Shown: positions 28,284 to 36,959 of the stretch, piece after piece
Numbering within the stretch: the first letter of the stretch is position 1
Layout of the letters: every line of letters begins with the position of its first letter
From: Zavarzinia compransoris
GTDB taxonomy: Bacteria > Pseudomonadota > Alphaproteobacteria > Zavarziniales > Zavarziniaceae
Length of the DNA: 64,000 nucleotides
Direction: 5' to 3'
NCBI RefSeq assembly: GCF_003173055.1
Contig: NZ_QGLF01000001.1
Location: 317,085-381,084, forward strand
The notes under the pieces: generated by a model
The model's database searches: none
Told to the model about the DNA's origin: nothing
The model's input: only the letters and a program-made list of their open reading frames with translations
Position numbers and translations under genes: made by a program

Positions 28284-28955
28284 TTGTCCGGCTTTCGCCA
28301 GGTCGTCGCCCGGCCTTTCGGGTTCCCGTACGAGGGGCCGATCGTGCCCGCGCGGACGGCTTTGCTCGTCATCGATCTCCAGGTCGATTTCCTCTCGCCC
28401 GAGGGTTATTTCGCCCGGAAAGGCTATGATCCCGGCCGCCTGCGGGCCATTCTCCCGACCGTGAACGCCCTCGTCGGGGCGGCCCGGCGGGCGGGCTGCG
28501 CCATCGTCCATACCCGCCAGGGCTATCGCGCCGATGGCGCCGACCTCACCCCTTACGAACAATGGCGGCGCGCCCGGTCGGGCATGGCCGGGACAAGGGC
28601 CCTCATGCGCGGCCAGCCCGGTTTCGACCTCGTGCCCGAACTCGACGTCGCCCCGGCGGATATCATCGTCGACAAGACGGCGAACGGCGCCTTCACCCAT
28701 ACCGACCTCGACCATATCCTGCGGGCGCGGGGCATTTCCCACCTCATGCTGGCGGGCTGCACCACCGACGTCTGCGTCCATACCACCCAGCGCGAGGCGG
28801 TGGACCGCAACTACCAATGCCTGCTGGTCGAGGATGCCTGCGCCTCGGGCGACGATTTCGCCCATCGGGCGGCGATCCACATGACCCAGGTCGAGGACGG
28901 CATCTTCGGCGTGGTGGCGCCGGCGGCGGCGGTGATCGCGGCCCTTGCGCCCTGA
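28284..28955 (+). CDS. Cysteine hydrolase of the isochorismatase-like family
   Basis: A 223-residue hydrolase with the isochorismatase/nicotinamidase fold. The catalytic triad is visible as Asp31 in ALLVIDLQVDF, Lys in IIVDKTANGAF and Cys in AGCTTDVCVH. The N-terminal 'FPYEGPI' and the GAFTHTDLDHILRARGI block resemble ureido-type amidohydrolases (biuret or triuret hydrolases), but the substrate is not determinable. The start is TTG 28284, with AAGGAG 8 bases upstream. It may be transcribed with the acyl-CoA carboxylase 63 bases downstream. Confidence 0.88.
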   Translation: MSGFRQVVARPFGFPYEGPIVPARTALLVIDLQVDFLSPEGYFARKGYDPGRLRAILPTVNALVGAARRAGCAIVHTRQGYRADGADLTPYEQWRRARSGMAGTRALMRGQPGFDLVPELDVAPADIIVDKTANGAFTHTDLDHILRARGISHLMLAGCTTDVCVHTTQREAVDRNYQCLLVEDACASGDDFAHRAAIHMTQVEDGIFGVVAPAAAVIAALAP

Positions 28956-29018
28956 TTGGGAACGAAGCAGCCTCGCCCCGTCCGCCCGGCAAGAGGCGGG
29001 AAGGGGAGGGTTGCCGTC

Positions 29019-32000
29019 GTGTTCCGCCGCATTCTGATCGCCAACCGGGGCGAGATCGCCATCCGCATCGCCCGCGCCGCCGCCGCCCTCGGGAGCGAAA
29101 GCGTCGCCGTCCATGGCGCGGACGATGCCCGTTCGCTGCATGTCGCGGCGGCGGACCGCGCCGTCGCCCTGCCGGGGGCGGGCGTCGCCGCCTATCTCGA
29201 CGGCGCGGCCCTGATCGCCGCCGCCAAGGCCGAGGGCTGCGATGCCCTTCACCCCGGCTATGGCTTCCTGGCCGAGAATGCGGGCTTTGCCGCGGCAGTG
29301 CTGGCGGCCGGGATCGCCTTCATCGGCCCCACGCCGGAAACCCTGGCGCTGTTCGGCGACAAGCTGGCCGCGCGCCGGCTGGCGGAGGAAAACGGCGTGC
29401 CCGTGATCGAGGGCACCACGCGGGCCACCGGCCTTGGCTGCGCCGAGGCTTTCATGCGGAAGCTCGGCCCCGAGGTCCCGGTCATGGTCAAGGCGGCGGC
29501 CGGCGGCGGCGGGCGCGGCATGCGCGTGGTCCGCGCCCCCGCCGAGCTTGCCGAAGCCTTCGCCCGCTGCGCGTCGGAAGCCAAGGCGGCCTTCGGCGAC
29601 GATGCGCTGTTCGTCGAACGCTTCATCCCCGCGGCCCGTCATGTCGAGATCCAGATCCTCGGCGACGGCACGGGCGCGGTCGGCCATCTGTTCGAGCGCG
29701 ATTGCAGCCTCCAGCGCCGCCACCAGAAACTGGTCGAGATCGCCCCGGCCCCCGGCCTGCCGCCCGAGACCCGCGCCCGCCTGATCGAGGCGGCCCTGAC
29801 CCTCGGCCGGGCGGCGCGCTACCGGACCCTGGGCACGGTCGAATTCCTGGTGGCGCCCGACGGCGGCGATTTCTGGTTCATCGAAGCCAACCCCCGGCTT
29901 CAGGTCGAACATACGGTGACCGAGGCGGTGACTGGCGTCGACCTGGTCGCCGCCCAGATCCGCCTGGCCGCCGGCGAAGCCCTGGGGGCCCTCGACCTCG
30001 ACGGGGTCCGGCCCCGGGGATGCGCGGTGCAACTGCGTGTGAACCTCGAAATCATGGATGGGGAGGGGGGCGCGCGGCCGGCGGCGGGCACCATCGCCGT
30101 CTATGAAATGCCGGGCGGGCCGGGGATCCGGGTGGATGGCGCGGGTTACGCCGGCTATGCGGTCAATCCCGGCTTCGATCCCCTGATCGCCAAGCTGATC
30201 GTCCACCAGCCGGGAGGGTTTGCCCCGGCCATCGCCGCCGCCCGCAAGGCCCTGGCCCAGGCGCGGATCGAAGGGGTGGCCAGCAATCTCGGCTTTCTCG
30301 AACGCCTGCTGGCGGAACCGGAGATCGCCGCCGGGACCTTCGACAACCGCTGGATCGAACGCAACCTCAGCCGTCTCGCGACCGATGGCACGCGGGCGCC
30401 GGGGTTCTTTGCCGGCATCGGTCCCGTCGCCGCTGCCGAGACCATCGCCGGCCCGGCGGGAACCCAGGCGATCCCGGCGCCCCTGTCCGGCCGCATCGTC
30501 GCCCTGGAGGCGGAAGTGGGCGCCGCGGTGGCCGCCGGCCAGCCCCTGGCCGTCCTCGAAGCCATGAAGATGGAACATGTGGTCAAGGCGCCGGTCGCCG
30601 GCATCCTGCGCCAATGGGGCGTGGAACCCGGCGCGACCATCGCCGAGACGGCTCCGCTCGCCTTCATCGAACCGGTCGAGAGCGGCGCCGCGGTCGAGGA
30701 GGCGGCGGCCGCGATCGACCCCGAGCACATCCGCCCCGACCTTGCCGAGGTGATCGCCCGCCATGCCCCCGGCCTCGACGCCAACCGCCCGGCCGCCGTC
30801 GCCCGCCGGGCGCGGACCGGCCAGCGCACCGCCCGCGCCAATGTCGAGGATTTGCTGGACCCCGGCAGTTTCATCGAATACGGCGCCCTGCTGCTGCCGG
30901 CGCAGCGCCGCCGCCGCGGCTTGGACGACCTGATCGAGAACGGCCCGGCGGACGGGCTGATCACCGGCATTGGCACGGTGAATGCGTCCGCGGCCGGGCC
31001 GGAGAGGGCGCGCACCATGGTGCTCGCCTATGATTACACGGTGATGGCCGGCACCCAGGGCATGATGAACCACAAGAAGACCGACCGGGTGCTGCATCTC
31101 GCCCGGGAGTGGCGCCTGCCGGTCGTCCTCTTCGCCGAGGGCGGGGGCGGGCGGCCGGGGGATACGGATTGGGTCGGCGTCGCCGGCCTCGACGTGCCGA
31201 CCTTCGCGACCTATGCCGCGCTGTCGGGCGAGGTGCCGACGATCGGCATCGTCTCCGGTTACAGTTTCGCCGGCAATGCCGCCCTGCTCGGCTGCTCCGA
31301 CCTGATCGTCGCCACCCGCAACGCCTCTTTCGGCATGGCGGGGCCGGCGATGATCGAGGGCGGCGGCCTCGGCGTGTTCCGGCCGGACGAGGTGGGGCCG
31401 GCGGCCATGCAATGGGCGAACGGCAATATCGACCTGCTGGTCGACGACGAGGCGGCGGCGGTCGCGGCGACCAGACGCCTGCTCGGCTATTTCCAGGGCC
31501 CCGTTCCGGGCTGGGCGGCGGCGGACCAGCGAATGCTGCGCCATGTCGTGCCGGAGAACCGGCTTCGCGTCTACGACATCCGCGAGGCCATCCGCCTGCT
31601 CGCCGATACCGGCAGCGTGACCGAATTGCGCGCCGGCTTCGGCCGGGGCCTGATCACCGCGCTGATCCGGATCGAGGGTCGGCCCCACGGCCTGATCGCC
31701 AACGACCCCCGGCACCTGGGCGGTGCCATCGACGCCCCGGCGGCGGAGAAGGGGGCGCGGTTCCTGAAACTCTGCGAGGGCCACCGCCTGCCGGTGGTCA
31801 GCCTGGTGGATACCCCGGGCTTCATGGTCGGCCCCGCCTGCGAGGCCGAGGGCATGGTGCGGAAGGCGGCCGATCTCTTCGTCGCCGGCGCCAGGCTGAC
31901 GGTGCCGGTCGCCGCCGTGGTGCTGCGCAAGGGCTATGGCCTGGGCGCCCAGGCGATGACCGCCGGCTCCTTCCACCGCTCGGTCTTCACCATCGCCTGG

Positions 32001-32237
32001 CCCAGCGGCGAATTCGGCGGCATGGGGCTTGAGGGCGCGGTCCGCCTCGGCTATCGCCGGGAACTGGAGGCGGAACCGGACCCCGCCGCGCAGAAGGCCC
32101 TGTTCGACCGGCTGGTGGCCCAGCAATATGCCAACGGCAAGGGCATCAACATGGCGTCCTTCGGCGAGATCGACGCCGTGATCGACCCGGCCGAGACCCG
32201 GGCCTGGATCGTCCGCGGGATCGGCGCCATTCGCTGA
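29019..32237 (+). CDS. Single-chain biotin-dependent acyl-CoA carboxylase (LCC type)
   Basis: One 1072-residue chain combines biotin carboxylase (residues 1 to about 450, starting FRRILIANRGEIAIRIARAA), the biotin carrier domain with the biotinylated Lys517 in EAMKMEH, and a crotonase-fold carboxyltransferase (about 560-1072). This is the arrangement of the homohexameric long-chain acyl-CoA carboxylases described from Mycobacterium and Rhodopseudomonas; such enzymes accept a broad range of acyl-CoAs. I chose GTG 29019 because AAGGGGAGGG lies 8 bases before it. The acyl chain specificity is not readable from the sequence. Confidence 0.9.
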   Translation: MFRRILIANRGEIAIRIARAAAALGSESVAVHGADDARSLHVAAADRAVALPGAGVAAYLDGAALIAAAKAEGCDALHPGYGFLAENAGFAAAVLAAGIAFIGPTPETLALFGDKLAARRLAEENGVPVIEGTTRATGLGCAEAFMRKLGPEVPVMVKAAAGGGGRGMRVVRAPAELAEAFARCASEAKAAFGDDALFVERFIPAARHVEIQILGDGTGAVGHLFERDCSLQRRHQKLVEIAPAPGLPPETRARLIEAALTLGRAARYRTLGTVEFLVAPDGGDFWFIEANPRLQVEHTVTEAVTGVDLVAAQIRLAAGEALGALDLDGVRPRGCAVQLRVNLEIMDGEGGARPAAGTIAVYEMPGGPGIRVDGAGYAGYAVNPGFDPLIAKLIVHQPGGFAPAIAAARKALAQARIEGVASNLGFLERLLAEPEIAAGTFDNRWIERNLSRLATDGTRAPGFFAGIGPVAAAETIAGPAGTQAIPAPLSGRIVALEAEVGAAVAAGQPLAVLEAMKMEHVVKAPVAGILRQWGVEPGATIAETAPLAFIEPVESGAAVEEAAAAIDPEHIRPDLAEVIARHAPGLDANRPAAVARRARTGQRTARANVEDLLDPGSFIEYGALLLPAQRRRRGLDDLIENGPADGLITGIGTVNASAAGPERARTMVLAYDYTVMAGTQGMMNHKKTDRVLHLAREWRLPVVLFAEGGGGRPGDTDWVGVAGLDVPTFATYAALSGEVPTIGIVSGYSFAGNAALLGCSDLIVATRNASFGMAGPAMIEGGGLGVFRPDEVGPAAMQWANGNIDLLVDDEAAAVAATRRLLGYFQGPVPGWAAADQRMLRHVVPENRLRVYDIREAIRLLADTGSVTELRAGFGRGLITALIRIEGRPHGLIANDPRHLGGAIDAPAAEKGARFLKLCEGHRLPVVSLVDTPGFMVGPACEAEGMVRKAADLFVAGARLTVPVAAVVLRKGYGLGAQAMTAGSFHRSVFTIAWPSGEFGGMGLEGAVRLGYRRELEAEPDPAAQKALFDRLVAQQYANGKGINMASFGEIDAVIDPAETRAWIVRGIGAIR

Positions 32238-32255
32238 GGCCAAGGGAGGGCGGGC

Positions 32256-32642
32256 ATGGAACGGTATGCGGGCGGCTGCCTGTGCGGCGATGTGCGGGTG
32301 GTGGCGTCGGGGCGCCCCTATCGGGTCGGCCTGTGCCATTGCCTCGACTGCCGCAAGCATCATGGTGCCCTGTTTCACGCCTCGGCGGTGTTCCCCGAGG
32401 GGACGGTGACGATCGAGGGCGAGACCCGCGACTATGCGGGGCGCCACTTCTGTCCGCGCTGCGGTTCCTCCGTCTTCGCGCGCACCGGCGACGAGGTCGA
32501 GGTCCATCTCGGTGCCTTGGATGCCCCGGACCAACTGACGCCGACCTATGAAAACTGGGTCATCCGCCGGGAATCCTGGCTGCCGCCGTTTCCCTTCGCC
32601 CGGCATTACGACCGCGATCGCGACGCCACGAGCCGCTTCTAG
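32256..32642 (+). CDS. GFA family zinc protein
   Basis: A 128-residue GFA/CENP-V-domain protein. The zinc-binding cysteines are Cys8 and Cys10, Cys27, Cys29 and Cys32 (CHCLDC) and Cys66 and Cys69 (CPRC). The family is named for glutathione-dependent formaldehyde-activating enzyme, but that activity is doubtful for most members. The substrate is not known. It follows the carboxylase by 18 bases and is probably in the same transcript. Confidence 0.9.
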   Translation: MERYAGGCLCGDVRVVASGRPYRVGLCHCLDCRKHHGALFHASAVFPEGTVTIEGETRDYAGRHFCPRCGSSVFARTGDEVEVHLGALDAPDQLTPTYENWVIRRESWLPPFPFARHYDRDRDATSRF

Positions 32643-32657
32643 GGCTAGGGGCCCCGC

Positions 32658-33098
32658 TCAGGGCAGGACGAACAGCCCGTGGCGGCGGATGCGGGCGGTC
32701 AGCGCGTCGAGGTCGGCCGCCGGTTCCAGCAGCAGGAGGTCGGTGCGGTCCCAGCCGCCGACCGCGCGCAGCGCCAGTTCGGGAAAGCGGATGTCCATCA
32801 GCGTCACCTCGCGCAGGCTGTCGCGGATGGTGCGGGCGGCGGTCGCCGGGCATAGCGGCCCCTGGGCGTCGGTCACCCCGGTCAGGGCCATGCCGTCGTA
32901 AAGGGCGAGGAAACGGGCCTCGCCCGCCTCATAGGCGTCGAGGGCGCCCGCGCGCAGCGCCAAAGCATGGTTCATGACCGGACATTCGGCCGCCTCCTCC
33001 GCGCTCAGCCAATGGTCGAAGACCGAGACCCGGAGCACCCGGTAGCCCAGCCCCCGCAGGTCGGCATCGTCGAAGCTGGTGAGGGACGGAAATGTCAT
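32658..33098 (-). CDS. Hypothetical protein
   Basis: A 146-residue soluble protein beginning MTFPSLTSFDDADLRGLGYRV. I do not recognise the family. It is Leu/Ala-rich with a C-terminal 'TARIRRHGLFVLP' segment, has no signal peptide or membrane helix, and shows normal codon use for this genome, so it looks native. It converges on the GFA gene and is divergent from the SDR gene, with 46 bases between starts. It could be an uncharacterised enzyme domain, but nothing visible indicates a reaction. Confidence 0.65.
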   Translation of the reverse strand: MTFPSLTSFDDADLRGLGYRVLRVSVFDHWLSAEEAAECPVMNHALALRAGALDAYEAGEARFLALYDGMALTGVTDAQGPLCPATAARTIRDSLREVTLMDIRFPELALRAVGGWDRTDLLLLEPAADLDALTARIRRHGLFVLP

Positions 33099-33144
33099 GG
33101 CGGTCTATCCTGCCCCCGTTAAGACTAAGACAAGGGAGAAGCGC

Positions 33145-33843
33145 GTGGACAAGGTGGCCATCATCACGGCGGGCGGCAGCGGCATGGGCGCCGCGGCGGC
33201 CCGGCGTCTGGCGGACGACGGTTTCAGGGTCGCCATTCTTTCGCCCTCGGGCAAGGCCGAAGTCCTGGCTGCGACCCTTGGCGGCATCGCCGTCACCGGC
33301 TCGAACCAGTCGCCGGACGATCTCGCCCGCCTCGTCGATAGGGTGATGACGGCCTGGGGCCGGATCGATGCCCTGGTGAACAGCGCCGGCCATGGCCCGC
33401 GCGGCCCGGTCCTCGACCTGAGCGACGACGACTGGCACCGCGGCATGGACACTTACTTCCTGAACGTGGTACGGCCCACCCGGCTGGTCACCCCGATCAT
33501 GCAGGCGCAGAAGGGCGGCGCGATCGTCAATATCTCGACCTTCGCCGCCTTCGAGCCGGACCCGGCCTTTCCGACCTCCGCCGTGTTCCGCGCCGGGCTG
33601 GCCAGTTTCGCCAAGCTCTTCGCCGATCGCTATGCCGGCGACAATATCCGCATGAACAATGTCCAGCCCGGCTTCATCGACAGTTTTCCGGAACAGCCGG
33701 AAATCGCCGCCCGCATCCCCCTTGGCCGCTACGGCAAGGTGGCGGAAGTGGCCGAGTTGATCGCATTGCTGGCGGGCGAGCGCGGCGCCTATATCACCGG
33801 CCAGAACATCCGCATCGATGGCGGCATCACCAGAAGCGTCTGA
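33145..33843 (+). CDS. SDR family protein with altered catalytic residues
   Basis: A 232-residue short-chain dehydrogenase/reductase-fold protein. The cofactor loop is AGGSGMG near residues 9-15 and 'LVNSAGHG' follows as the NAG-type motif, so NAD(P) binding is likely. The catalytic YxxxK site is absent: the aligned stretch reads SAVFR, with Ser in place of Tyr and Arg in place of Lys. The Ser before it is kept in 'VNISTFAAF'. The protein may be non-reductive or use another chemistry. GTG 33145 has an AGGGAGA ribosome site. Neighbour functions give no clue. Confidence 0.85.
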   Translation: MDKVAIITAGGSGMGAAAARRLADDGFRVAILSPSGKAEVLAATLGGIAVTGSNQSPDDLARLVDRVMTAWGRIDALVNSAGHGPRGPVLDLSDDDWHRGMDTYFLNVVRPTRLVTPIMQAQKGGAIVNISTFAAFEPDPAFPTSAVFRAGLASFAKLFADRYAGDNIRMNNVQPGFIDSFPEQPEIAARIPLGRYGKVAEVAELIALLAGERGAYITGQNIRIDGGITRSV

Positions 33844-33851
33844 GGACAGCC

Positions 33852-34298
33852 ATGCAGATCGAGGTCGCCACCATCGGCTTCACCCAATCGAGCGCCGAAC
33901 ATTTCTTCGGCCGGCTGAAACAGGCCGGGGTCCGCACCGTCCTCGACGTCCGGCTGCACAATACGTCGCAACTGGCCGGCTTCGCCAAGGCGGACGACCT
34001 TGCCTATTTCCTGAACACGATCCTCGGCATCGGCTATGCCCACGAACCGCTGCTCGCCCCGACGGAAGAGGTGATGCAGGCCTTGAAAGGGGCGAAGAAA
34101 GGGGATTGGGGCCGCCAGCAGGACAGGTTCATGGCCCTGATGGCCGAACGCGGGATCGAGACCCGCCTCGACCCCGCCCGCTTCGACGGCGCCTGCCTGC
34201 TCTGTTCCGAGGCGGCGCCGCATCAATGCCACCGCCGCCTCGTCTGCGATTACCTGAACGGCAAATGGGGCGGGCGGCTCAGGGTCAGGCACCTTTAG
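33852..34298 (+). CDS. DUF488 domain-containing protein
   Basis: A 148-residue protein of the DUF488 family, with the N-terminal 'VATIGFTQSSAEHFFGRL', 'RTVLDVRLHNTSQLAGFAK' and the late cysteine-histidine region 'CLLCSEAAPHQCHRRLVCDYL', all conserved in the family. The function is unknown; the fold resembles a compact alpha/beta domain. It follows the SDR gene by 8 bases and overlaps the convergent DTW gene by 14 bases. Confidence 0.9.
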   Translation: MQIEVATIGFTQSSAEHFFGRLKQAGVRTVLDVRLHNTSQLAGFAKADDLAYFLNTILGIGYAHEPLLAPTEEVMQALKGAKKGDWGRQQDRFMALMAERGIETRLDPARFDGACLLCSEAAPHQCHRRLVCDYLNGKWGGRLRVRHL

Positions 34299-34992
34299 CC
34301 CGAGGCCGGCGGCGCCAGTCCCGTTTCGGCTGCTGCGCCTTATAGGCGGCCAGCAAGTTCTCGAAGCTCGCCTGCATGGCGGTCTCGATGCCCTCGTTCT
34401 TTTCGAGGCGGGACAGAACCAGGGCGGCGGATTCGAGGGTCGACAGGCTTTCGCGCCGGGGTTCCTTGCGCAGCTTGCCGTAGGCGCTGGGCCGCTTGGG
34501 ATTGAGGACGAAGCGCCGGCACTTCAGCAGCCAGGCATTGCGCCACCACAGGGTCTTCGCCTGCGACCAGGTGCCGTCCAGCAGGATGAGGCCCTGGAGG
34601 CCCTTCAGGGGATCGAACTGGTCGGCCAGGGGCAAGCCCTTGGCATCGACAGCGACGATCTCGCGGTCCTGGGGCAGGCTCTTCATCTCGACCGAGCCGA
34701 GATAGAGCACGGCCCATTTCGACGGTGTCGCTTCGTGCCCCAGGGCCTTGCTCAGGCTGGCCCAGGACAGGCCGATGCGGAAGGTCGCCTTCGCCAGATG
34801 CAGCAGGGTGAGGCGGGCGGTGCCCAGGCCCTTGTCCTGTTCCTGGGGGTGCTGAAGGATCAGCAGTTCGATCCTGTTGGCGATCGGTTCGATCCCGGCG
34901 CAGATGCACAGCGCCGGCAGCTTGCCGCAGCGCGGGCAGGCTTCCGGTTCCGGGGTTTCGGGGGCGGGAAGGGGGGCGGTGTCATCGGTCAT
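34285..34992 (-). CDS. DTW domain tRNA-uridine aminocarboxypropyltransferase
   Basis: A 235-residue protein with an N-terminal zinc-knuckle-like cysteine set (Cys19, Cys22, Cys29, Cys31) and the DTW motif LLDGTWSQAKTLWWRN. The family (TapT/YfiP in E. coli) transfers a 3-amino-3-carboxypropyl group from S-adenosylmethionine to a uridine in tRNA (acp3U). The SPOUT-like fold is expected. I start at ATG 34992, since the preceding 13 codons read as non-coding. Its start lies 98 bases from the gcv promoter on the other strand. Confidence 0.88.
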   Translation of the reverse strand: MTDDTAPLPAPETPEPEACPRCGKLPALCICAGIEPIANRIELLILQHPQEQDKGLGTARLTLLHLAKATFRIGLSWASLSKALGHEATPSKWAVLYLGSVEMKSLPQDREIVAVDAKGLPLADQFDPLKGLQGLILLDGTWSQAKTLWWRNAWLLKCRRFVLNPKRPSAYGKLRKEPRRESLSTLESAALVLSRLEKNEGIETAMQASFENLLAAYKAQQPKRDWRRRPRAKGA

Positions 34993-35089
34993 CGTGGGCG
35001 GATCATGCCCGAAACCGGGGTCGGGCTTCACGCGAATAGTGCGCCGCCGTCACGATGGTGTTTTTTGTGCAGTTGCGTGATGTCCCTTG

Positions 35090-35117
35090 TTGACGAGCGC
35101 CGGCCCTTGCCTATCCT
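35090..35117 (+). promoter_or_regulatory. Sigma-70-type promoter for the glycine-cleavage operon
   Basis: TTGACG (35090-35095) and TATCCT (35112-35117) are separated by 16 bases, very close to the housekeeping consensus. Transcription would begin near 35124, some 30 bases before the glycine riboswitch. Confidence 0.7.
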
Positions 35118-35154
35118 GAAGGTCGAGCGGGGGCAGCCGGCCCCGGTTTCGACT

Positions 35155-35375
35155 ATTCCCTGTGGGAGAGATCGGGGCGAAAGCCCCGGCGCCGAAGGAG
35201 CAACCGCCCCGGAAACTCTCAGGCAGAAGGACCGCAGGGAAGACGGCACTCTGGAAAGCAGGCGGGGGCCTGGGCGCGAATCGCGTCATGCCCGTGTCCT
35301 CACCCATGGGGTAAGCTGGCGGCGGGTCTTTGCCGTCGCCGGTCAATCTCTCAGGTCCATCCGACAGAGGGGGCG
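35155..35375 (+). promoter_or_regulatory. Tandem glycine riboswitch
   Basis: Two glycine-binding aptamers in series. The first carries the conserved GGGAGAG start, GCCGAAGGAGCAA core and AACTCTCAGGCAGAAGGAC end (about 35160-35235). The second begins with ACTCTGGAAAGC (about 35247), passes through ATGGGGTAAGC (about 35306), and ends with TCTCTCAGG and GACAGAGGG (about 35346-35371). In the family, glycine binding switches on the glycine-cleavage genes, which follow here directly. The gcvT ribosome site is about 50 bases downstream, so control of translation or termination both remain possible. Confidence 0.93.
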
Positions 35376-35433
35376 GTACGGAACGGGATACCCGTTTCGC
35401 GCCCGCGTCCATTCTCTGCTGCGGAGGCCTGCC

Positions 35434-36561
35434 TTGGGCCATGACGAAGACCTGAAGTTCACGCCGCTCTACGACCTGCACCGCGAATTGGGCGGCAAGA
35501 TGGTGCCCTTCGCCGGCTATGCCATGCCGGTGCAATATCCGGCCGGCATCCTGACCGAGCACAAGGCGACGCGGGCCGCCGCCGGCCTGTTCGACGTTTC
35601 CCACATGGGCCAGGCCTGGCTCGAGGGGGCCGATGTCGCCGCCTCGCTGGAAACCCTGGTGCCCGGCGACATCAAGGGCCTGCTGCCCGGCCAGATCCGC
35701 TACACCCTGCTGATGGCGGCGGACGGCGGCATCCTGGACGACCTGATGGTCACCCGCCCGCTCGACGATGCGGACGGCAGCCGCCTGTTCCTGGTCGTCA
35801 ACGCCGCCTGCAAGGACCAGGATTTCGCCCATATCGCCACCCGTCTGGCCGGCCGGGCCCGGCTCACCCGCCTCGACGATCGCGCTCTTCTCGCCCTTCA
35901 GGGGCCAAAGGCGACGGAGGTCATGGCCCGCCTGGGGCCGGCCGCCAATGACCTGGTGTTCATGACCGCAAGCCCGGTCGCGGTGGCCGGGATCGATTGT
36001 CTGGTGTCGCGTTCCGGCTATACCGGCGAGGACGGTTTCGAGATTTCCGTGCCGGCGGATAGGGCCGTGGCGCTGGCCCGCGCCCTGCTGGCGGAGCCTG
36101 AGGTTTCGCCCATCGGCCTCGGCGCCCGCGACAGCCTGCGCCTCGAAGCCGGGCTCTGCCTCTACGGCCATGACATCGACACCACCACCGACCCGATCGA
36201 GGCGTCGCTGGCCTGGACCGTGCCGAAGCGCCGGCGCGAGGCGGCGGATTTCCCCGGCGCCGCCCGGGTGCTGGCCGCCCTGAAGGACGGCGTGGCGCGC
36301 CGCCGCGTCGGGATCAGGCCGCTGGGCCGGGCCCCGGCGCGGGAAGGCACGGCCGTCGCCCTGCCCGGCGGCGGGGCCGTGGTCGGCATCGTCACTTCCG
36401 GCGGTTTCGGCCCGAGCGTCGACGGGCCCGTCGCCATGGGCTATGTCCCGCCCGATCTGGCCAGGGCCGGCACCGCCGTCGACCTCATCGTGCGCGGCAA
36501 GCCGCTGCCCGCCGAAATCGTTTCCCTTCCCTTCGCCCCGCATCGCTACGCCAAGGCTTGA
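35434..36561 (+). CDS. gcvT: Glycine cleavage system aminomethyltransferase (T protein)
   Basis: Transfers the methylene group from the lipoyl arm of GcvH to tetrahydrofolate, releasing ammonia. The 375-residue protein shows 'FDVSHMGQ', 'GLGARDSLRLEAGLCLYG' and the folate-binding and C-terminal barrel blocks of GcvT. The start is a TTG at 35434 with a GGAGG site 6 bases upstream (35423-35427); no suitable ATG lies in frame. It is the first gene behind the glycine riboswitch. The glycine decarboxylase is split into two genes downstream, so the operon holds T, H, P1 and P2; L protein is not here. Confidence 0.95.
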   Translation: MGHDEDLKFTPLYDLHRELGGKMVPFAGYAMPVQYPAGILTEHKATRAAAGLFDVSHMGQAWLEGADVAASLETLVPGDIKGLLPGQIRYTLLMAADGGILDDLMVTRPLDDADGSRLFLVVNAACKDQDFAHIATRLAGRARLTRLDDRALLALQGPKATEVMARLGPAANDLVFMTASPVAVAGIDCLVSRSGYTGEDGFEISVPADRAVALARALLAEPEVSPIGLGARDSLRLEAGLCLYGHDIDTTTDPIEASLAWTVPKRRREAADFPGAARVLAALKDGVARRRVGIRPLGRAPAREGTAVALPGGGAVVGIVTSGGFGPSVDGPVAMGYVPPDLARAGTAVDLIVRGKPLPAEIVSLPFAPHRYAKA

Positions 36562-36570
36562 GAGGCCGTC

Positions 36571-36945
36571 ATGACCGTCAAATACACCAAGGACCACGAG
36601 TGGATCGCCGTCGACGGCAAGACCGGCCGGGTCGGCATCACCGATTACGCCCAGTTGCAACTGGGCGACGTCGTCTTCGTCGAACTGCCGCCGGTGGGCA
36701 AGGCGCTGAAGAAGGGCGGCGAGGCGGCGGTAGTCGAATCGGTCAAGGCCGCGTCCGAAGTCTATTCGCCGGTCACCGGCACGGTGACCGCGGCCAATGA
36801 TCCGCTGGCCGACGAGCCGGCCCTGGCGAACAGCGACCCGCAAGGCGAGGGCTGGTTCTTCGAGGTCGAACTGGCCGATCCTGCCGAACTCGACGGCCTG
36901 CTCGACGAGGCGGCCTATCGGGATTACGTCGCCTCGCTCGGCTGA
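36571..36945 (+). CDS. gcvH: Glycine cleavage system H protein
   Basis: Lipoyl carrier of the glycine cleavage complex, 124 residues. The lipoylated residue is Lys59 in [14 protein letters not shown], preceded by the 'HEWIAVDG' start and followed by '[15 protein letters not shown]' as in other GcvH proteins. It moves the aminomethyl group between P, T and L proteins. It lies 9 bases after gcvT and 14 bases before gcvPA, so it is in the same transcript under riboswitch control. Confidence 0.97.
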   Translation: MTVKYTKDHEWIAVDGKTGRVGITDYAQLQLGDVVFVELPPVGKALKKGGEAAVVESVKAASEVYSPVTGTVTAANDPLADEPALANSDPQGEGWFFEVELADPAELDGLLDEAAYRDYVASLG

Positions 36946-36959
36946 CCCGGAGTATCGTG

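Noticed and set aside
27654-32606. A very long minus-strand reading frame of about 1650 codons
   Set aside because: It is the shadow of the acyl-CoA carboxylase and cysteine hydrolase genes in GC-rich DNA; only its end encodes real SspB.
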